Positions 9,516 through 18,400 of a stretch of 64,000 nucleotides of DNA are shown in pieces. The position numbers and the translations under genes are program-made. Origin of the DNA: Pseudoflavonifractor intestinihominis. Lineage in GTDB: Bacteria; Bacillota; Clostridia; Oscillospirales; Oscillospiraceae. The stretch is from contig NZ_JBBMFK010000008.1 in the NCBI RefSeq assembly GCF_040096055.1, positions 62,001 to 126,000 on the forward strand, given 5' to 3'. The notes under the pieces are model-generated. The model saw only the letters and a program-made list of their open reading frames with translations, searched no databases and was not told the origin of the DNA. Position 1 is the stretch's first letter; every line of letters begins with the position of its first letter.

Positions 9516-9561
9516 GAATAACTCTCCTTCCTCGTAATATGACCCGTTTCGAGCCATGTGT

Positions 9562-9623
9562 ATTATATTCGAATTATCTATTTTCCACAGCAAACCCTGC
9601 ACAATCCGCAGATTTTTTGCACG
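9562..9623 (-). promoter_or_regulatory. Promoter of GH3 operon 1 with tentative activator repeats
   Basis: On the minus strand a perfect TATAAT (9567-9562) lies ~45 bp before the GH3 start. No good -35 exists at 17 bp. Upstream are two GTGCA-containing 9-mers (CGTGCAAAA at 9623-9615 and TGTGCAGGG at 9603-9595), 20 bp apart. A weak -35 with upstream direct repeats is typical of LytTR-activated promoters, and RR1 is the obvious candidate. The repeats are short and could be chance. Confidence 0.45.
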
Positions 9624-9712
9624 AATTGCAATAAGCGCTCCTCGGTCGCACTGTCCCAGAGAAACATCTGTCCCCCGCAGAACTACGATACAGCTCTGAT
9701 TTTTGGCAGAAA

Positions 9713-9755
9713 AAAACACCCATACCGGTCGATGTCTGACCGGTATGGGTGTTTT
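9713..9755 (-). terminator. Terminator of the HK1 gene
   Basis: 18-bp arms (AAAACACCCATACCGGTC and its complement) around a 7-nt loop, with a T-run on the minus strand after the stem. It separates the RR1/HK1 transcript from the GH3 operon. Confidence 0.85.
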
Positions 9756-9859
9756 GTGTGGCAAAAAATTTCGGTTTTCGTATTTTATGGGGTCTCTCTA
9801 TTGTGGGGCAGTTTTCGCCTTTTCCGCCCGTCTGCGGCGCTGCCCGACGTGTGGCGCCG

Positions 9860-11140
9860 TTACGCCGGCTGCCGGCTGCCGTCGATCAGCCAGATGGTCA
9901 GCTTGAACACGCCGTCCTCCGCCTTGACCTTCAGCTTGCCGCCGTACTTCTGGGCGATGGCCTGCATGCTCTTCATGCCGTAGCCGTGGAAGTCCTCGGC
10001 GTCGGGCTGGCTGGTGACGGGCAGGTCCTCCTCAAAATGCAGCTGGCCCTGGTAATAATTGGTCACGCTGATAGATACCAGGTCCCCGCTGCTCCGGATG
10101 ATCATGCTGATCTGGCGCTTCTCCTCCTCCAGTCCCCGGGCAGCCTCCACCGCGTTGCCCAGCAGGGAGTAGATGTCCGACTCCGTGAGGAATCTCAGGC
10201 AGCTGCCGTCCCCCATAAAGCTCAGCTGGATGTGGTCCTTTTCGCACAGGAGGGCCCGGTCGGCCAGCAGCACGTCCAGGGTCTGGCTGCCGGTGCGGTA
10301 GGTCTGGTCATAGATGCGGATGAGGGACTTGATCTCCTTCTCCTCCTCGTCGGTGATGGGCAGGTGGTAGTCCTCCAGCTTGTGGCGGATGTCGTGGCAC
10401 TTCATGTTGATGAGCTCGATGGTGTCCTTCCGCTCGGCCAGCTGCTTGCTGTCCTTCTTCCACAGCATGCGCACCATCTCCATCTCCTTGGTCAGCTTGG
10501 CCCGCCGGTTGAGCTCAAACTGCATGAGCATGCACACCAGACAGCAGATGATGGCGTACAGGCTCTCCGCAATGGTGCCGTATATATCCTGGGAGGTGCT
10601 GCTCTTGGCGAACCGGGTGATGCCCACGCAGACCAGCACCATGACCGCGCTGAGCAGGCCCATCCGCCAGCGGAACTCGCCCTTCTCGTAGTCAAAATCA
10701 AAGGCGCCGATCTTCCGGCCCAGCGCCACATAGACCACTGCGCAGAAGGGCAGATAGGACAGCAGCGCCCCCAGGAAATAGGCCGCGGAGTCGGAGGCCA
10801 GGTAGTCGGCCGGGTCAAAGCTCAGGCTGATCAGCTGCAATATCTGGTAGATCAGGTGCTGGGTGGCCCGGCCGGCGCTGGCGCAGCACAGGGCCTGCTC
10901 CCAGCTGGTCTGAAAGCAGAAGTGGAAGATGACCATGAGCATACAGAATTCTATGAGATAGTAGATGAACACCAACAGGCTGGAGGCGTACAGCAGACGG
11001 CCGATCAGCAGCACGCCGCCGGCTCCCAGGGCCAGGGCCGCGAGAAAGCGGGCCACAAAGTGCTGTCTCCGAGGGAAATTGATGAAAAACAGGGAGAAAC
11101 ACATCAGGTTCTCAACGTATACCAGAAAAAATTCATCCAT
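9860..11140 (-). CDS. GHKL sensor histidine kinase (AgrC-like), HK1
   Basis: 426 residues. About six membrane helices fill the first ~200 residues. A helical linker follows, then the phospho-acceptor region NMKCHDIRHKL and a GHKL ATPase domain with a G-box HGYGMKS. AgrC-like kinases sense peptides or small molecules through the membrane part and phosphorylate a LytTR regulator. It starts 3 bp after the RR1 stop. Oddity: the N-box reads LLGNAVEAARGL, whereas the two sister kinases read GNALDNAIE and GNAIDNAIEA; four residues, including one of the two conserved asparagines, are missing. That may weaken ATP/Mg binding, so HK1 may be impaired or act mainly as a phosphatase. No AgrB or AgrD partner is visible. 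Confidence 0.88.
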   Translation of the reverse strand: MDEFFLVYVENLMCFSLFFINFPRRQHFVARFLAALALGAGGVLLIGRLLYASSLLVFIYYLIEFCMLMVIFHFCFQTSWEQALCCASAGRATQHLIYQILQLISLSFDPADYLASDSAAYFLGALLSYLPFCAVVYVALGRKIGAFDFDYEKGEFRWRMGLLSAVMVLVCVGITRFAKSSTSQDIYGTIAESLYAIICCLVCMLMQFELNRRAKLTKEMEMVRMLWKKDSKQLAERKDTIELINMKCHDIRHKLEDYHLPITDEEEKEIKSLIRIYDQTYRTGSQTLDVLLADRALLCEKDHIQLSFMGDGSCLRFLTESDIYSLLGNAVEAARGLEEEKRQISMIIRSSGDLVSISVTNYYQGQLHFEEDLPVTSQPDAEDFHGYGMKSMQAIAQKYGGKLKVKAEDGVFKLTIWLIDGSRQPA

Positions 11141-11143
11141 CGT

Positions 11144-11866
11144 CTAAGTCCCACCCACCATGTATTCCGCATAGGCCTGCAGGAACTTCTGCTTGTACGA
11201 CCGGCCGATGTGCAGCTTTTCGCCCTCCACCAGCACCTCGTCCCCCACCACACTGCGCACGTACCGCATGTTGACCACGTGCCAGCGGCTGATGGCGCAG
11301 TAGCTCTCGGGCAGCTGCTGGTCGATGGACTTCAGGGTGCCCAGGGAGCGGTACACCCCGTCCCGGGTGTGCCAGTTGAGGTAGTGCCCGTCCACCTCCA
11401 CGTAGCAGATCTTCCGCACCTGAAGGCCGATGGTCTCCCCCTCGGTCCGGATCACGATCCGCTCCCCCGCCGTGCTGCCCACGTGGGCCATGATCCGCTT
11501 GAGCTTCAGGTCAAGGGCGTAGTCGTTGATGGGCTTGAGGATGTAGTCGAAGGCCTCCACCGCGTACCCCTCCACGGCATACTGGGCCATGTTGGTCACA
11601 AACACGATGGTCACCCCGTGGTCCATCCGCCGGATGGCCTTCGCCGCCTCCATGCCGGTCATGTGGGGCATCTCGATGTCCATAAGGATCAGATCGTAAT
11701 TTGACTTGTAGGCGTTGATCAGCTTGAGCGCGTCGGGAAGCCGGGTGATCCGGAACTCCAGCTGATTTTTGGATGCATACCGTGTCAAAGAATGGATGAT
11801 GGTCTTTGCATCCTGATCGTTGTCCTCGACCACTGCAATATCAAACATCTCCCTCACCTGCCCCAT
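11144..11866 (-). CDS. LytTR response regulator (AgrA-like), RR1
   Basis: 240 residues. A receiver domain (about 7-125) has the phospho-acceptor aspartate in LILMDIEMP, the TN of FVTNMAQYA and the conserved K of YILKP. A LytTR DNA-binding domain fills about 140-236, including GHYLNWHTRDG. LytTR proteins bind paired 9-bp direct repeats upstream of weak promoters. The ATG at 11866 has a better-spaced GGGGAGAG site than the internal ATG at 11848, but the latter (MFDIAVVED) is where most relatives begin. It is the first gene of the pair; HK1 follows 3 bp later and the GH3 operon lies downstream. The likely targets are promoters of that operon. Confidence 0.88.
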   Translation of the reverse strand: MGQVREMFDIAVVEDNDQDAKTIIHSLTRYASKNQLEFRITRLPDALKLINAYKSNYDLILMDIEMPHMTGMEAAKAIRRMDHGVTIVFVTNMAQYAVEGYAVEAFDYILKPINDYALDLKLKRIMAHVGSTAGERIVIRTEGETIGLQVRKICYVEVDGHYLNWHTRDGVYRSLGTLKSIDQQLPESYCAISRWHVVNMRYVRSVVGDEVLVEGEKLHIGRSYKQKFLQAYAEYMVGGT

Positions 11867-12172
11867 GCCAGTCTCTCCCCGGAAGGCGGCAGAGCCCCGC
11901 CGTCTCAGCCCGCCATGGGCCGACCGTCTCTCCCGTTTCCGTGGATTTTATCTCGTATTTTTAATTATAATATCATAATCCTTCAGGGCGGGCAATTGGT
12001 TTTCCCTTCAATGGCAGGCGGCCCGCTGCGCCGCGGTTTTCCCTTTTCCCGGCAAAATTTTGCCTTTATTCCCGTTCTGCCGGGCGCCGCCATACCTGGG
12101 AAGGAACCAAAATCACAAGAAAAATTTTTCAAATTTTATGGATGCCGCCCATGGCGCAGGCCGCAAAACGCG
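11867..12172. other. Intergenic DNA upstream of RR1
   Basis: About 300 bp without a convincing gene. It holds a short AT-rich tract at 11950-11980 that could carry the RR1 promoter on the minus strand, but I see no clean -35/-10 pair. Short open frames here have no ribosome site or protein signature. Confidence 0.5.
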
Positions 12173-12217
12173 CAGCAGTAGGGGGCCTTTCCATAATGGA
12201 AAGGCCCCCTACTGCTG
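12173..12217. terminator. 45-bp near-perfect palindrome at the recombinase 3' end
   Basis: Arms of 22 bp match perfectly around a single central base (12195). The stop codon of the recombinase (12211-12209) lies inside the right arm. It could end transcripts from either side, but there is no good T-run and no loop, so a recombinase-related or structural role is possible. Confidence 0.6.
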
Positions 12218-13747
12218 TATCAGTCCAAGCTGGTCGGAAAAGGTATAGGTGATCTCCATGTGCCCGTCCGCAAAAACCAGGATCTGCTTCACCGCCTCCG
12301 CCACGGTGACCCGGTCCAGCCCGGTCAGCCTTCCCTGCCGGACCAGCGCCTCCACCCATGGGTTTGGCGCGGTCTCCTCCCCGCCGCCCGGCAGCCCCTT
12401 CAGCTGGGCGGCGAGTTCCCGCTCCTGGCGCTCGTAGTCCTCCCGGTAGCGCAGGAAGTCCTGCCGGCTGATGAGTCCCTCCCGGTAGTCCTCATAGGAT
12501 GCCTTTTTCAGCCGGTAGAGCCGCTCCAGCCCCTCCTCCAGCCGCCCCCGCTGGTCCCGGGGACCGGGGGCAGTCCAGGCTTCCGCCTCGTCCGCCAGGC
12601 CCCCGAGGTCCCGGACTCCGGATATGACCTGGTTCAGGTCCTCCAGCACGATCTCCTCCAGCAGAACGTGGGAGATGCTGTGCTTGCTGCACACGGCGGG
12701 ACCGTACCGCTTGTAGGAGCCGCAGCTGTAGTAGATCCCCCCGGCGCTCCTGGTCTTTACCATGGCCCGTCCGCAGTCGCCGCAGCGGAGGAACCCGGCA
12801 AAGGGGCTCTGGTTCCCCTCAAAGCTCAGCGCTCGGGTCCGCTTCTCCAGCAGCGACTGCACCCGCTCCCACTGCTCCCGGCTGATGATGGCCTCGTGGG
12901 TGTCGGGCACCACCGCCCAGTCCTTCCGGTCTCTCTGCCTCGCCCTGCCGTGCATGGCGGGCCGCAGGCTCCGCCCCTGCTCCATGTCCCCCGCGTACAT
13001 CTGGTTGCGCAGCATCCGGTGGACCGTGGCGTAGGTCCAGTAGGTGGTCTTGTCCATCCTGCGGCCGTTGTGGTACCGCTCCCCCAGGATCCGCTTGTAC
13101 TCGCTGGGACTGGGGATCCCCTCCTGGTTCAGGCACTTGGCGATCCTGACCTTTCCCCAGCCGCCCTCGAACAGGTCGAAGATCCGCCGCACCACCTGGG
13201 CGGCGGGCGGGTCGATGAGCAGGCGGTTGTGGTTTTCCGGGTCCTTCCGGTAGCCGTAGCTGGCAAAGGCCCCCACAAACTCCCCCCGCTCCTGCTTGGT
13301 GCGGATGGCGGAGCGCACCTTGTCCGAGATGTCCCGGGCGTACTGGGTGTTGAAGATGTTCTTCATGGGCAGCAGCATGTCGTACCGGCCTGCGGCGCTG
13401 TCCACGTGGTCGTTGACCGCGATGAACCGCACCCCCCGGGCGGGGAACTCCCGCTCCAGATACCGCCCCACCTCGATGTAGTCCCGGCCGAACCGGGACA
13501 GATCCTTGACCAGCACGCAGTTGACCCTGCCCTGTCGGATGTCCTCCTCCATGCGGCGGAAGGCGGGGCGGTCGAAATTGGTGCCGGTGTAGCCGTCGTC
13601 CTGGTAGAAGTCCGCCAGGCGCAGCTCCGGCCGGGCGGCTATGTACTGCTCCAGCAGCTTGCGCTGGTTGGCGATGCTGTCGCTCTCCGCCTTGTCCCCG
13701 TCCTCCCGGGACAGGCGCAGGTAGCCCGCCGTCCTCCACACATCCAA
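12209..13747 (-). CDS. Large serine recombinase (TnpX-like)
   Basis: 512 residues. The N-terminal resolvase domain (about 5-150) has the catalytic serine in GYLRLSRED (Ser13) and conserved stretches DDGYTGTNFDRPAF and KDLSRFGRDY. A recombinase domain follows (about 170-270), then a zinc ribbon with CGDC near 340 and a later cysteine pair, and a coiled-coil region (about 395-450). Enzymes of this kind excise or integrate conjugative and mobilisable elements, or invert DNA, by cutting a 2-bp crossover. The start is uncertain: TTG at 13747 is used here, and a GTG lies two codons on. A 38-residue gene precedes it and RR1 follows in the same direction. No attachment sites could be fixed by eye. 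Confidence 0.9.
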   Translation of the reverse strand: MDVWRTAGYLRLSREDGDKAESDSIANQRKLLEQYIAARPELRLADFYQDDGYTGTNFDRPAFRRMEEDIRQGRVNCVLVKDLSRFGRDYIEVGRYLEREFPARGVRFIAVNDHVDSAAGRYDMLLPMKNIFNTQYARDISDKVRSAIRTKQERGEFVGAFASYGYRKDPENHNRLLIDPPAAQVVRRIFDLFEGGWGKVRIAKCLNQEGIPSPSEYKRILGERYHNGRRMDKTTYWTYATVHRMLRNQMYAGDMEQGRSLRPAMHGRARQRDRKDWAVVPDTHEAIISREQWERVQSLLEKRTRALSFEGNQSPFAGFLRCGDCGRAMVKTRSAGGIYYSCGSYKRYGPAVCSKHSISHVLLEEIVLEDLNQVISGVRDLGGLADEAEAWTAPGPRDQRGRLEEGLERLYRLKKASYEDYREGLISRQDFLRYREDYERQERELAAQLKGLPGGGEETAPNPWVEALVRQGRLTGLDRVTVAEAVKQILVFADGHMEITYTFSDQLGLIQQ

Positions 13748-13778
13748 ACCCCGCTCGCCCCCTCTTTATGGAAACAGC

Positions 13779-13895
13779 TCACTTCCTGTGGGCCTTGATC
13801 AGGGCCCGCACCAGAGCCTCCGGGTCCCTGGCGCCGTCGAACCGGCGGGATATCCGCCACAAGGCCCGCTCTCCCGGCCTGCTGCGTTGGGCCAT
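13779..13895 (-). CDS. 38-residue basic protein upstream of the recombinase
   Basis: Begins MAQRSRPGERALWRISRRFD and ends in KAHRK. The ATG at 13895 has a strong GGAGGAC site 5 bp away. It is rich in arginine and ends 31 bp before the recombinase start. Its position, size and basic charge suggest a small accessory or leader protein for the recombinase. I do not recognise a named family, and the composition alone would allow a chance frame; the ribosome site is the main support. Confidence 0.5.
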   Translation of the reverse strand: MAQRSRPGERALWRISRRFDGARDPEALVRALIKAHRK

Positions 13896-13972
13896 AGCGT
13901 GTCCTCCTCTCCTGCGTTCTCTCCCCATTGTATGCATCCCCGGAGCGGTAATATGCCGGGCCGGGCAAACAA

Positions 13973-14022
13973 AAAGAGCCCTCACACCGGCCATTCTCTT
14001 CAGGCCGGTGTGAGGGCTCTTT
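13973..14022 (-). terminator. Terminator of the GlmU-like gene
   Basis: 20-bp perfect arms (AAAGAGCCCTCACACCGGCC) around a 10-nt loop, followed on the minus strand by a T-rich tail (CTTTTTGTTTG). Confidence 0.85.
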
Positions 14023-14096
14023 CCTGTTCTGTCCGCTGTCCCCCGCCGGAAGCGGGGAGATGTCCGGTTTTCCGGCGCCTGGGCCCTGGGAAACCG

Positions 14097-14762
14097 TTAC
14101 TTCTCCTGCCGGGGGACGATGTGGTCCTTGTCCTTGTAGATGCAATTGGCGGGAATCACGCCCCGGACGCAGGAGGTGGGATAGACGCTGCTGTGCCGGC
14201 CCAGGATGGTGCCCGGGTTGAGGACCGAGTTGCAGCCCACCTCCACAAAGTCGCCCAGGATAGCGCCCATCTTCTTCCGTCCGGTGGGCATGTCGGTCTC
14301 CCCCTTCACCACCACCAGGGTCTTGTCCGACTTCACGTTGGAGGTGATGGACCCGGCGCCCATGTGGCTCTTGTAGCCCAGGATGGAGTCGCCCACATAG
14401 TTGTAGTGGGGGGTCTGGACATTGTCGAAGAGGATGACGTTTTTCAGCTCCACCGAGTTGCCCACCACGCAGTGGGCGCCCACAAGGGCGGAGCCCCGGA
14501 TAAAGGCGCAGTGGCGCACCTCGGTCTCAGGCCCGATGATGCAGGGCGCGCCCAGATAGGCGGTGGGGGCCACCACGGCGGTCTTGTGGACCCAGACGTG
14601 CTCCTGGGGCTGGCTGTACTCCTCCGGGGAGAGCTGGCTGCCCAGGGAGAGGATCATCTCCTTGATGCCGTCCAGGGCCTCCCAGGGGTACTGGAACTGG
14701 CTGAGGTACTCCCCCGCCATGGTGTGGGACAGATCGAGCAGATCGGAAATGGTGATGTTCAT
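14097..14762 (-). CDS. Left-handed beta-helix protein, GlmU C-terminal-like
   Basis: 221 residues. After ~60 residues of lead-in comes a hexapeptide-repeat beta-helix (about 65-210) resembling the acetyltransferase half of GlmU: ...GAPCIIGPETEVRHCAFIRG, NSVELKN, YVGDSILG and GAGSITSNVKSD. The pyrophosphorylase half is absent. Stand-alone proteins of this type are common in Clostridia and are often labelled UDP-N-acetylglucosamine pyrophosphorylase, though they hold only the transferase-like fold; a sugar-nucleotide acyltransferase role is likely. The ATG at 14762 is chosen because GGGAGGT lies 9 bp upstream; another ATG at 14780 has none. Confidence 0.8.
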   Translation of the reverse strand: MNITISDLLDLSHTMAGEYLSQFQYPWEALDGIKEMILSLGSQLSPEEYSQPQEHVWVHKTAVVAPTAYLGAPCIIGPETEVRHCAFIRGSALVGAHCVVGNSVELKNVILFDNVQTPHYNYVGDSILGYKSHMGAGSITSNVKSDKTLVVVKGETDMPTGRKKMGAILGDFVEVGCNSVLNPGTILGRHSSVYPTSCVRGVIPANCIYKDKDHIVPRQEK

Positions 14763-14809
14763 CAATATGGGACCTCCCATTTTTCAGTTTTATATGGTTC
14801 TTTGACCCC

Positions 14810-14841
14810 ATGCCCGGCACTCTACTCCGAACGCCGGGCAT
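14810..14841. repeat. Inverted repeat beside the GlmU-like gene
   Basis: ATGCCCGGC and its exact complement with a 14-nt spacer, upstream of the GlmU-like start. No T-run; a terminator remnant or 5' leader stem are both possible. Confidence 0.4.
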
Positions 14842-14950
14842 TTCCCGTCTCTTTATGCCATTCCACTTCATGATAGCACAAAGCAGCGCAAAATACCACT
14901 CGCATTTGACGCTTCGGCGCCAAAAACAGCGCCGCAATGTGACGTCACCC

Positions 14951-15292
14951 TGGGGGAACGAGGACACCCAGGAGCTCATCGACATTCTGGGGCGGTACAA
15001 TGTGAAGGCCACCTTCTTTGTGGTAGGCGACTGGGTGGACAAATACCCCGAGTCGGTCAAGGCCCTCCACGACGCGGGCCACGAGGTGATGAACCACTCC
15101 AACACCCACGCCCACATGTCCAAACTCTCCCGGGAGGAGATCATCGCCGACGTGGAGGCGTGCAGCGACAAGATCGAGGCGGTCACCGGCGTACGGCCCA
15201 CCCTGATCCGCCCCCCCTACGGCGAGTACAACGACACGGTCATCAGCGCCATCCGCTCCATCGGCATGGAGCCCATCCAGTGGGACGTGGAT
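14951..15292 (+). pseudogene. Polysaccharide deacetylase, middle fragment
   Basis: About 114 residues from WGNEDTQELIDILGRYNV to MEPIQWDVD match the NodB deacetylase core. Motif 2 (NHSNTHAH) and motif 3 (RPPYGEYN) are intact. Motif 1, which should end with the tryptophan at the start of this piece, is missing, as is any signal peptide. Beyond QWDVD the frame continues only into unrelated residues. The missing C-terminal part, with motif 4 (WDRDSLDWKD) and motif 5 (IVLFHN), lies at 52678-52932 on the same strand. No start codon or ribosome site belongs to it. It is a gene relic. Confidence 0.85.
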
Positions 15293-15368
15293 GTTTCCCC
15301 AACAGCTTCAAGGGCCTGATACATCAAAGTTTCAGAAGCAGCAGTCATATTCTGCCTATAAAGGCAGC

Positions 15369-15416
15369 AAGGAAGGCAGCCGGACATTTTTGCAAAAATG
15401 TCCGGCTGCCTTCCTT
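15369..15416. terminator. Loop-less 48-bp inverted repeat after the protease
   Basis: Two 23-bp perfect arms flank a 2-nt centre, 71 bp past the protease stop. It is probably the protease terminator, perhaps bidirectional; it also follows the deacetylase relic. No T-run beyond the arm. Confidence 0.65.
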
Positions 15417-15486
15417 TGTATCTTAGCAGTTAAATTTTCCCCGTAGGACCGCCGCAATCGGCTCAGAACGAAGACCGAGTGGCGTT

Positions 15487-18400
15487 TTACTCCGCCTGCG
15501 CACGGTAGAGGAAGGTCACGGTCTGGCTGCGGGTGCAGGTTGCGTTGGGGGCAAAGGCAGTCGCGGTCACACCCTGGGTGACGCCGCTCTCCGCAGCCCA
15601 CAGCACCGCGTCGTAGTAGTACGCGCCCGCCTGGACGTCGCTGAATCGGTTCGTTCCGCTGGTAGCGGGAGATCCGGCATAGCGGTACAGGAAGGTGACG
15701 AACTCGCCGCGGGTCACCGTGGCGTCCGGGCTGAAGGTGGTAGCGGAGGTGCCGTTGGTAATGCCCTGCTCCACCGCCCACTGGACGGCATCCGTATAGT
15801 ATGTATCAGCCTTTACATCCTCAAAAGCACTGGTGTCGGACTGGGGTGCCGGGCAGCCCGCAGCGCGCCACAGGAACGTCACTACCTCGCCGCGGGTACA
15901 ATCCGCGTTCGGCCCGAAGGTGGTGGCGGAGGTGCCATTGGTGATGCTCTCCTTCACCGCCCAGGCCACAGCCTCGGCATACCACTCGCCGGACTTCACA
16001 TCAGTAAAGGGGATGTCAGTGTCCTCGTCGGAATCACCGGGCTCGGGCTTGGTGGACGGGATGTCGGGAAGCGGAATGCCGGGAACCTCAGGCTTGCTCT
16101 CCACGGTCAGGCTGACCTCCGGGCACAGCTCCGTCGTGTCAAAGCTGGACAGGTCTATCTGGTACAGGTCGGTAACCGTCAGGTTCATGTAGGCCTCCTG
16201 ATCCGCGGTATCATCCGCCACCTCGAACAGGAAGCTCAGCAGCGTTCCCGTTCCCTGGATGTCCGTATCATTTGCAAAGGCCGCCTTTACCGTTCCCTTG
16301 CTGGTCTGGGAATCGACAGACGCGCCGCCGGTTCCAAAGGGCGCGTTGACAGCCACCTCAGCGTTCTCCAGCATGTCGCCCACGGTTACCTTCACAAGGT
16401 TCAGCACATCGTCAGAGTAGTGGAAGATCAGATCGCCGGCAGCAAATCCGAACTTGTTTTCTATCACATCCAGGGTAACCGTCACAAAGTCGCCCTCACA
16501 GGCCTTCTCCGGGCTGCTGATACGGACGGCCAGATCTCCGTTGGTGGGCACAGGGTCTACCGGCCCTGTCTGCTCGGCGTCAGTGACGGTGACCACACAG
16601 TAGGCGGTCTGATCCTCATAGCTGGCACAAATGCGGGTCTTGCCGGCCTTTACAGCGGTAATGACGCCGGCGGCATCCACGGTGGCCACGCTCTCGTCTT
16701 CGCTGGTAAAGGAAACGTCTTCCGCAGCCGCGCCGTACACCGTGAGGCTGCCTGTCTCGGCTACCTGCAGGTCCATTGCGGCGGGAGCCATCCCAAAGCT
16801 GGCCGGTTCGCCTAGGGAGATGCTCTCATCGACAGTTTCATTGAAGGCGTAGTCGCCCAGCAGCACGCCCAGATTGGTATGCCCGGTCACATCGAACTCC
16901 ACCACAGTGGTGGCACCCCGCTGGAACTCCGCCACGGGCGTCTCAAAGATTTTCTCCTGCGTGTCCATATCCTGTACCAGGATATAGGCCAGATAGTGGT
17001 TATCCCGAGCCTTCAGGCGAGCCATCGTCTTCTCTCCGGCCTGGTAGGTGGTAAGGCTCACCAGCTCAGGGGCGCTGTTGTCGATGGTGATCGGCATGGA
17101 CCAGGTCTGTTCACCGCGGGCATAGTCCAGCTCTGCATGCACGGGCAGTTCCACGGTCGTCCCATCCGGCAGATAGTTGTCATTGGCATCCGTGCCGTAC
17201 CACACAATGGGCTCCACTGCGGGCACACACATGCCTGCCGAGCTCATGTAGTAGCTCTTGGGCACATAGAACGCAGTATCCTGCCAGTACACATCGCCGG
17301 TCTCCGTGTCGGTGATCGCATAGCGGATGGTCTTGGCATTGCGCAGCAGCGAGACATAGAGGCCGCTGATGGCAAAAACGCCCTGCTGCTCCCCGTTCTG
17401 CACCGCTTCCTGGGTGGTCATGGAGATCCGGTCGGCATAGAAGGGCACGCCGTCGGGGTGCTCGGAATCCTGCATCTCCCAGTAGGGGTTGAAGCCCAGC
17501 TCAAAGTAGGAGTTGTTTTCCAGCTCACCGGTCTCCTCATTGGGATAGATGACGCCGCTGAACGCGCAGTTCTCATACTGGCTGGACATACTGTCCACGC
17601 CGTCGGCGTAGGTGCCCTGATCCATGATGCTGGGCGCCGCCCAGTCGCCGTAGTAGCCCATGTAGGGCAGGGACAGAGTCACGCCGTTGTTCCCTTCTCC
17701 CACGGGGGTCAGAGTCACATAGCCCTCCACATACATGCCGTTGGCAAAATTCTCGTTGAGGTACGCCTTGGCCTGGTTGGAAAGCTGGAGCTGAATGGTA
17801 ACCGTCTCGGTGCTGTTGGCGTTGACCTTCACGGTCTTGCCAGTCATATAGTTGATGCTGGTCAGGTCCGTCAGGTCGTAGGGCTTCTCGGCGATGAAGC
17901 TGAGGCCGTCCTGCTCCAGCACGCTCTCCGCCATCACCTGGGTATCCAGCGCAAAGGTAACCGAGGTATCCGCAAAGTTGGTCACATTGAAGGTCAGCGT
18001 GTAGGCGCCCCGCCTGTCGGCGTCGTCGCCCAGCTCGATCTTGGGGCGGTTCATCCCATCCACTGTCAGGTAGGAGGTGGTACTCATGGCCTTTTCCACC
18101 TGCACCAGGCCAGCACCCTGCCGCCGGGGAGAATATGTATGGCCGTCCTCGTCCTGCAGCTGCGCAGCGGTGTTCATCAGCAGCGTATTGGCCAGCAGGT
18201 TGCTTTCATAGCCGGTCAGCCCCTCGAATGCCACATAGTTGGAGCTGGTCTTGTCCTTCATGTACTGCCGCACCAGGAGGGCGCAGCCGGCCAGGTTGGG
18301 GCAGGCCATGGAGGTGCCGCTGGAGCTACCATAGGTGTTGTTGTCCAGGGAGGAGTAGACATTGCCGCCCACAGCGGTAATGTCCGGCTCCAGCCGCAGA

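Noticed and set aside
9515..9860. An AgrD-like peptide or AgrB gene beside the kinases (also sought at 32000-32268 and 50327-50531)
   Set aside because: No short coding frame with a ribosome site and no membrane endopeptidase gene is present.
14940..14947. TGACGTCA palindrome as a regulatory site
   Set aside because: An isolated 8-mer with no promoter or gene to regulate; chance is likely.
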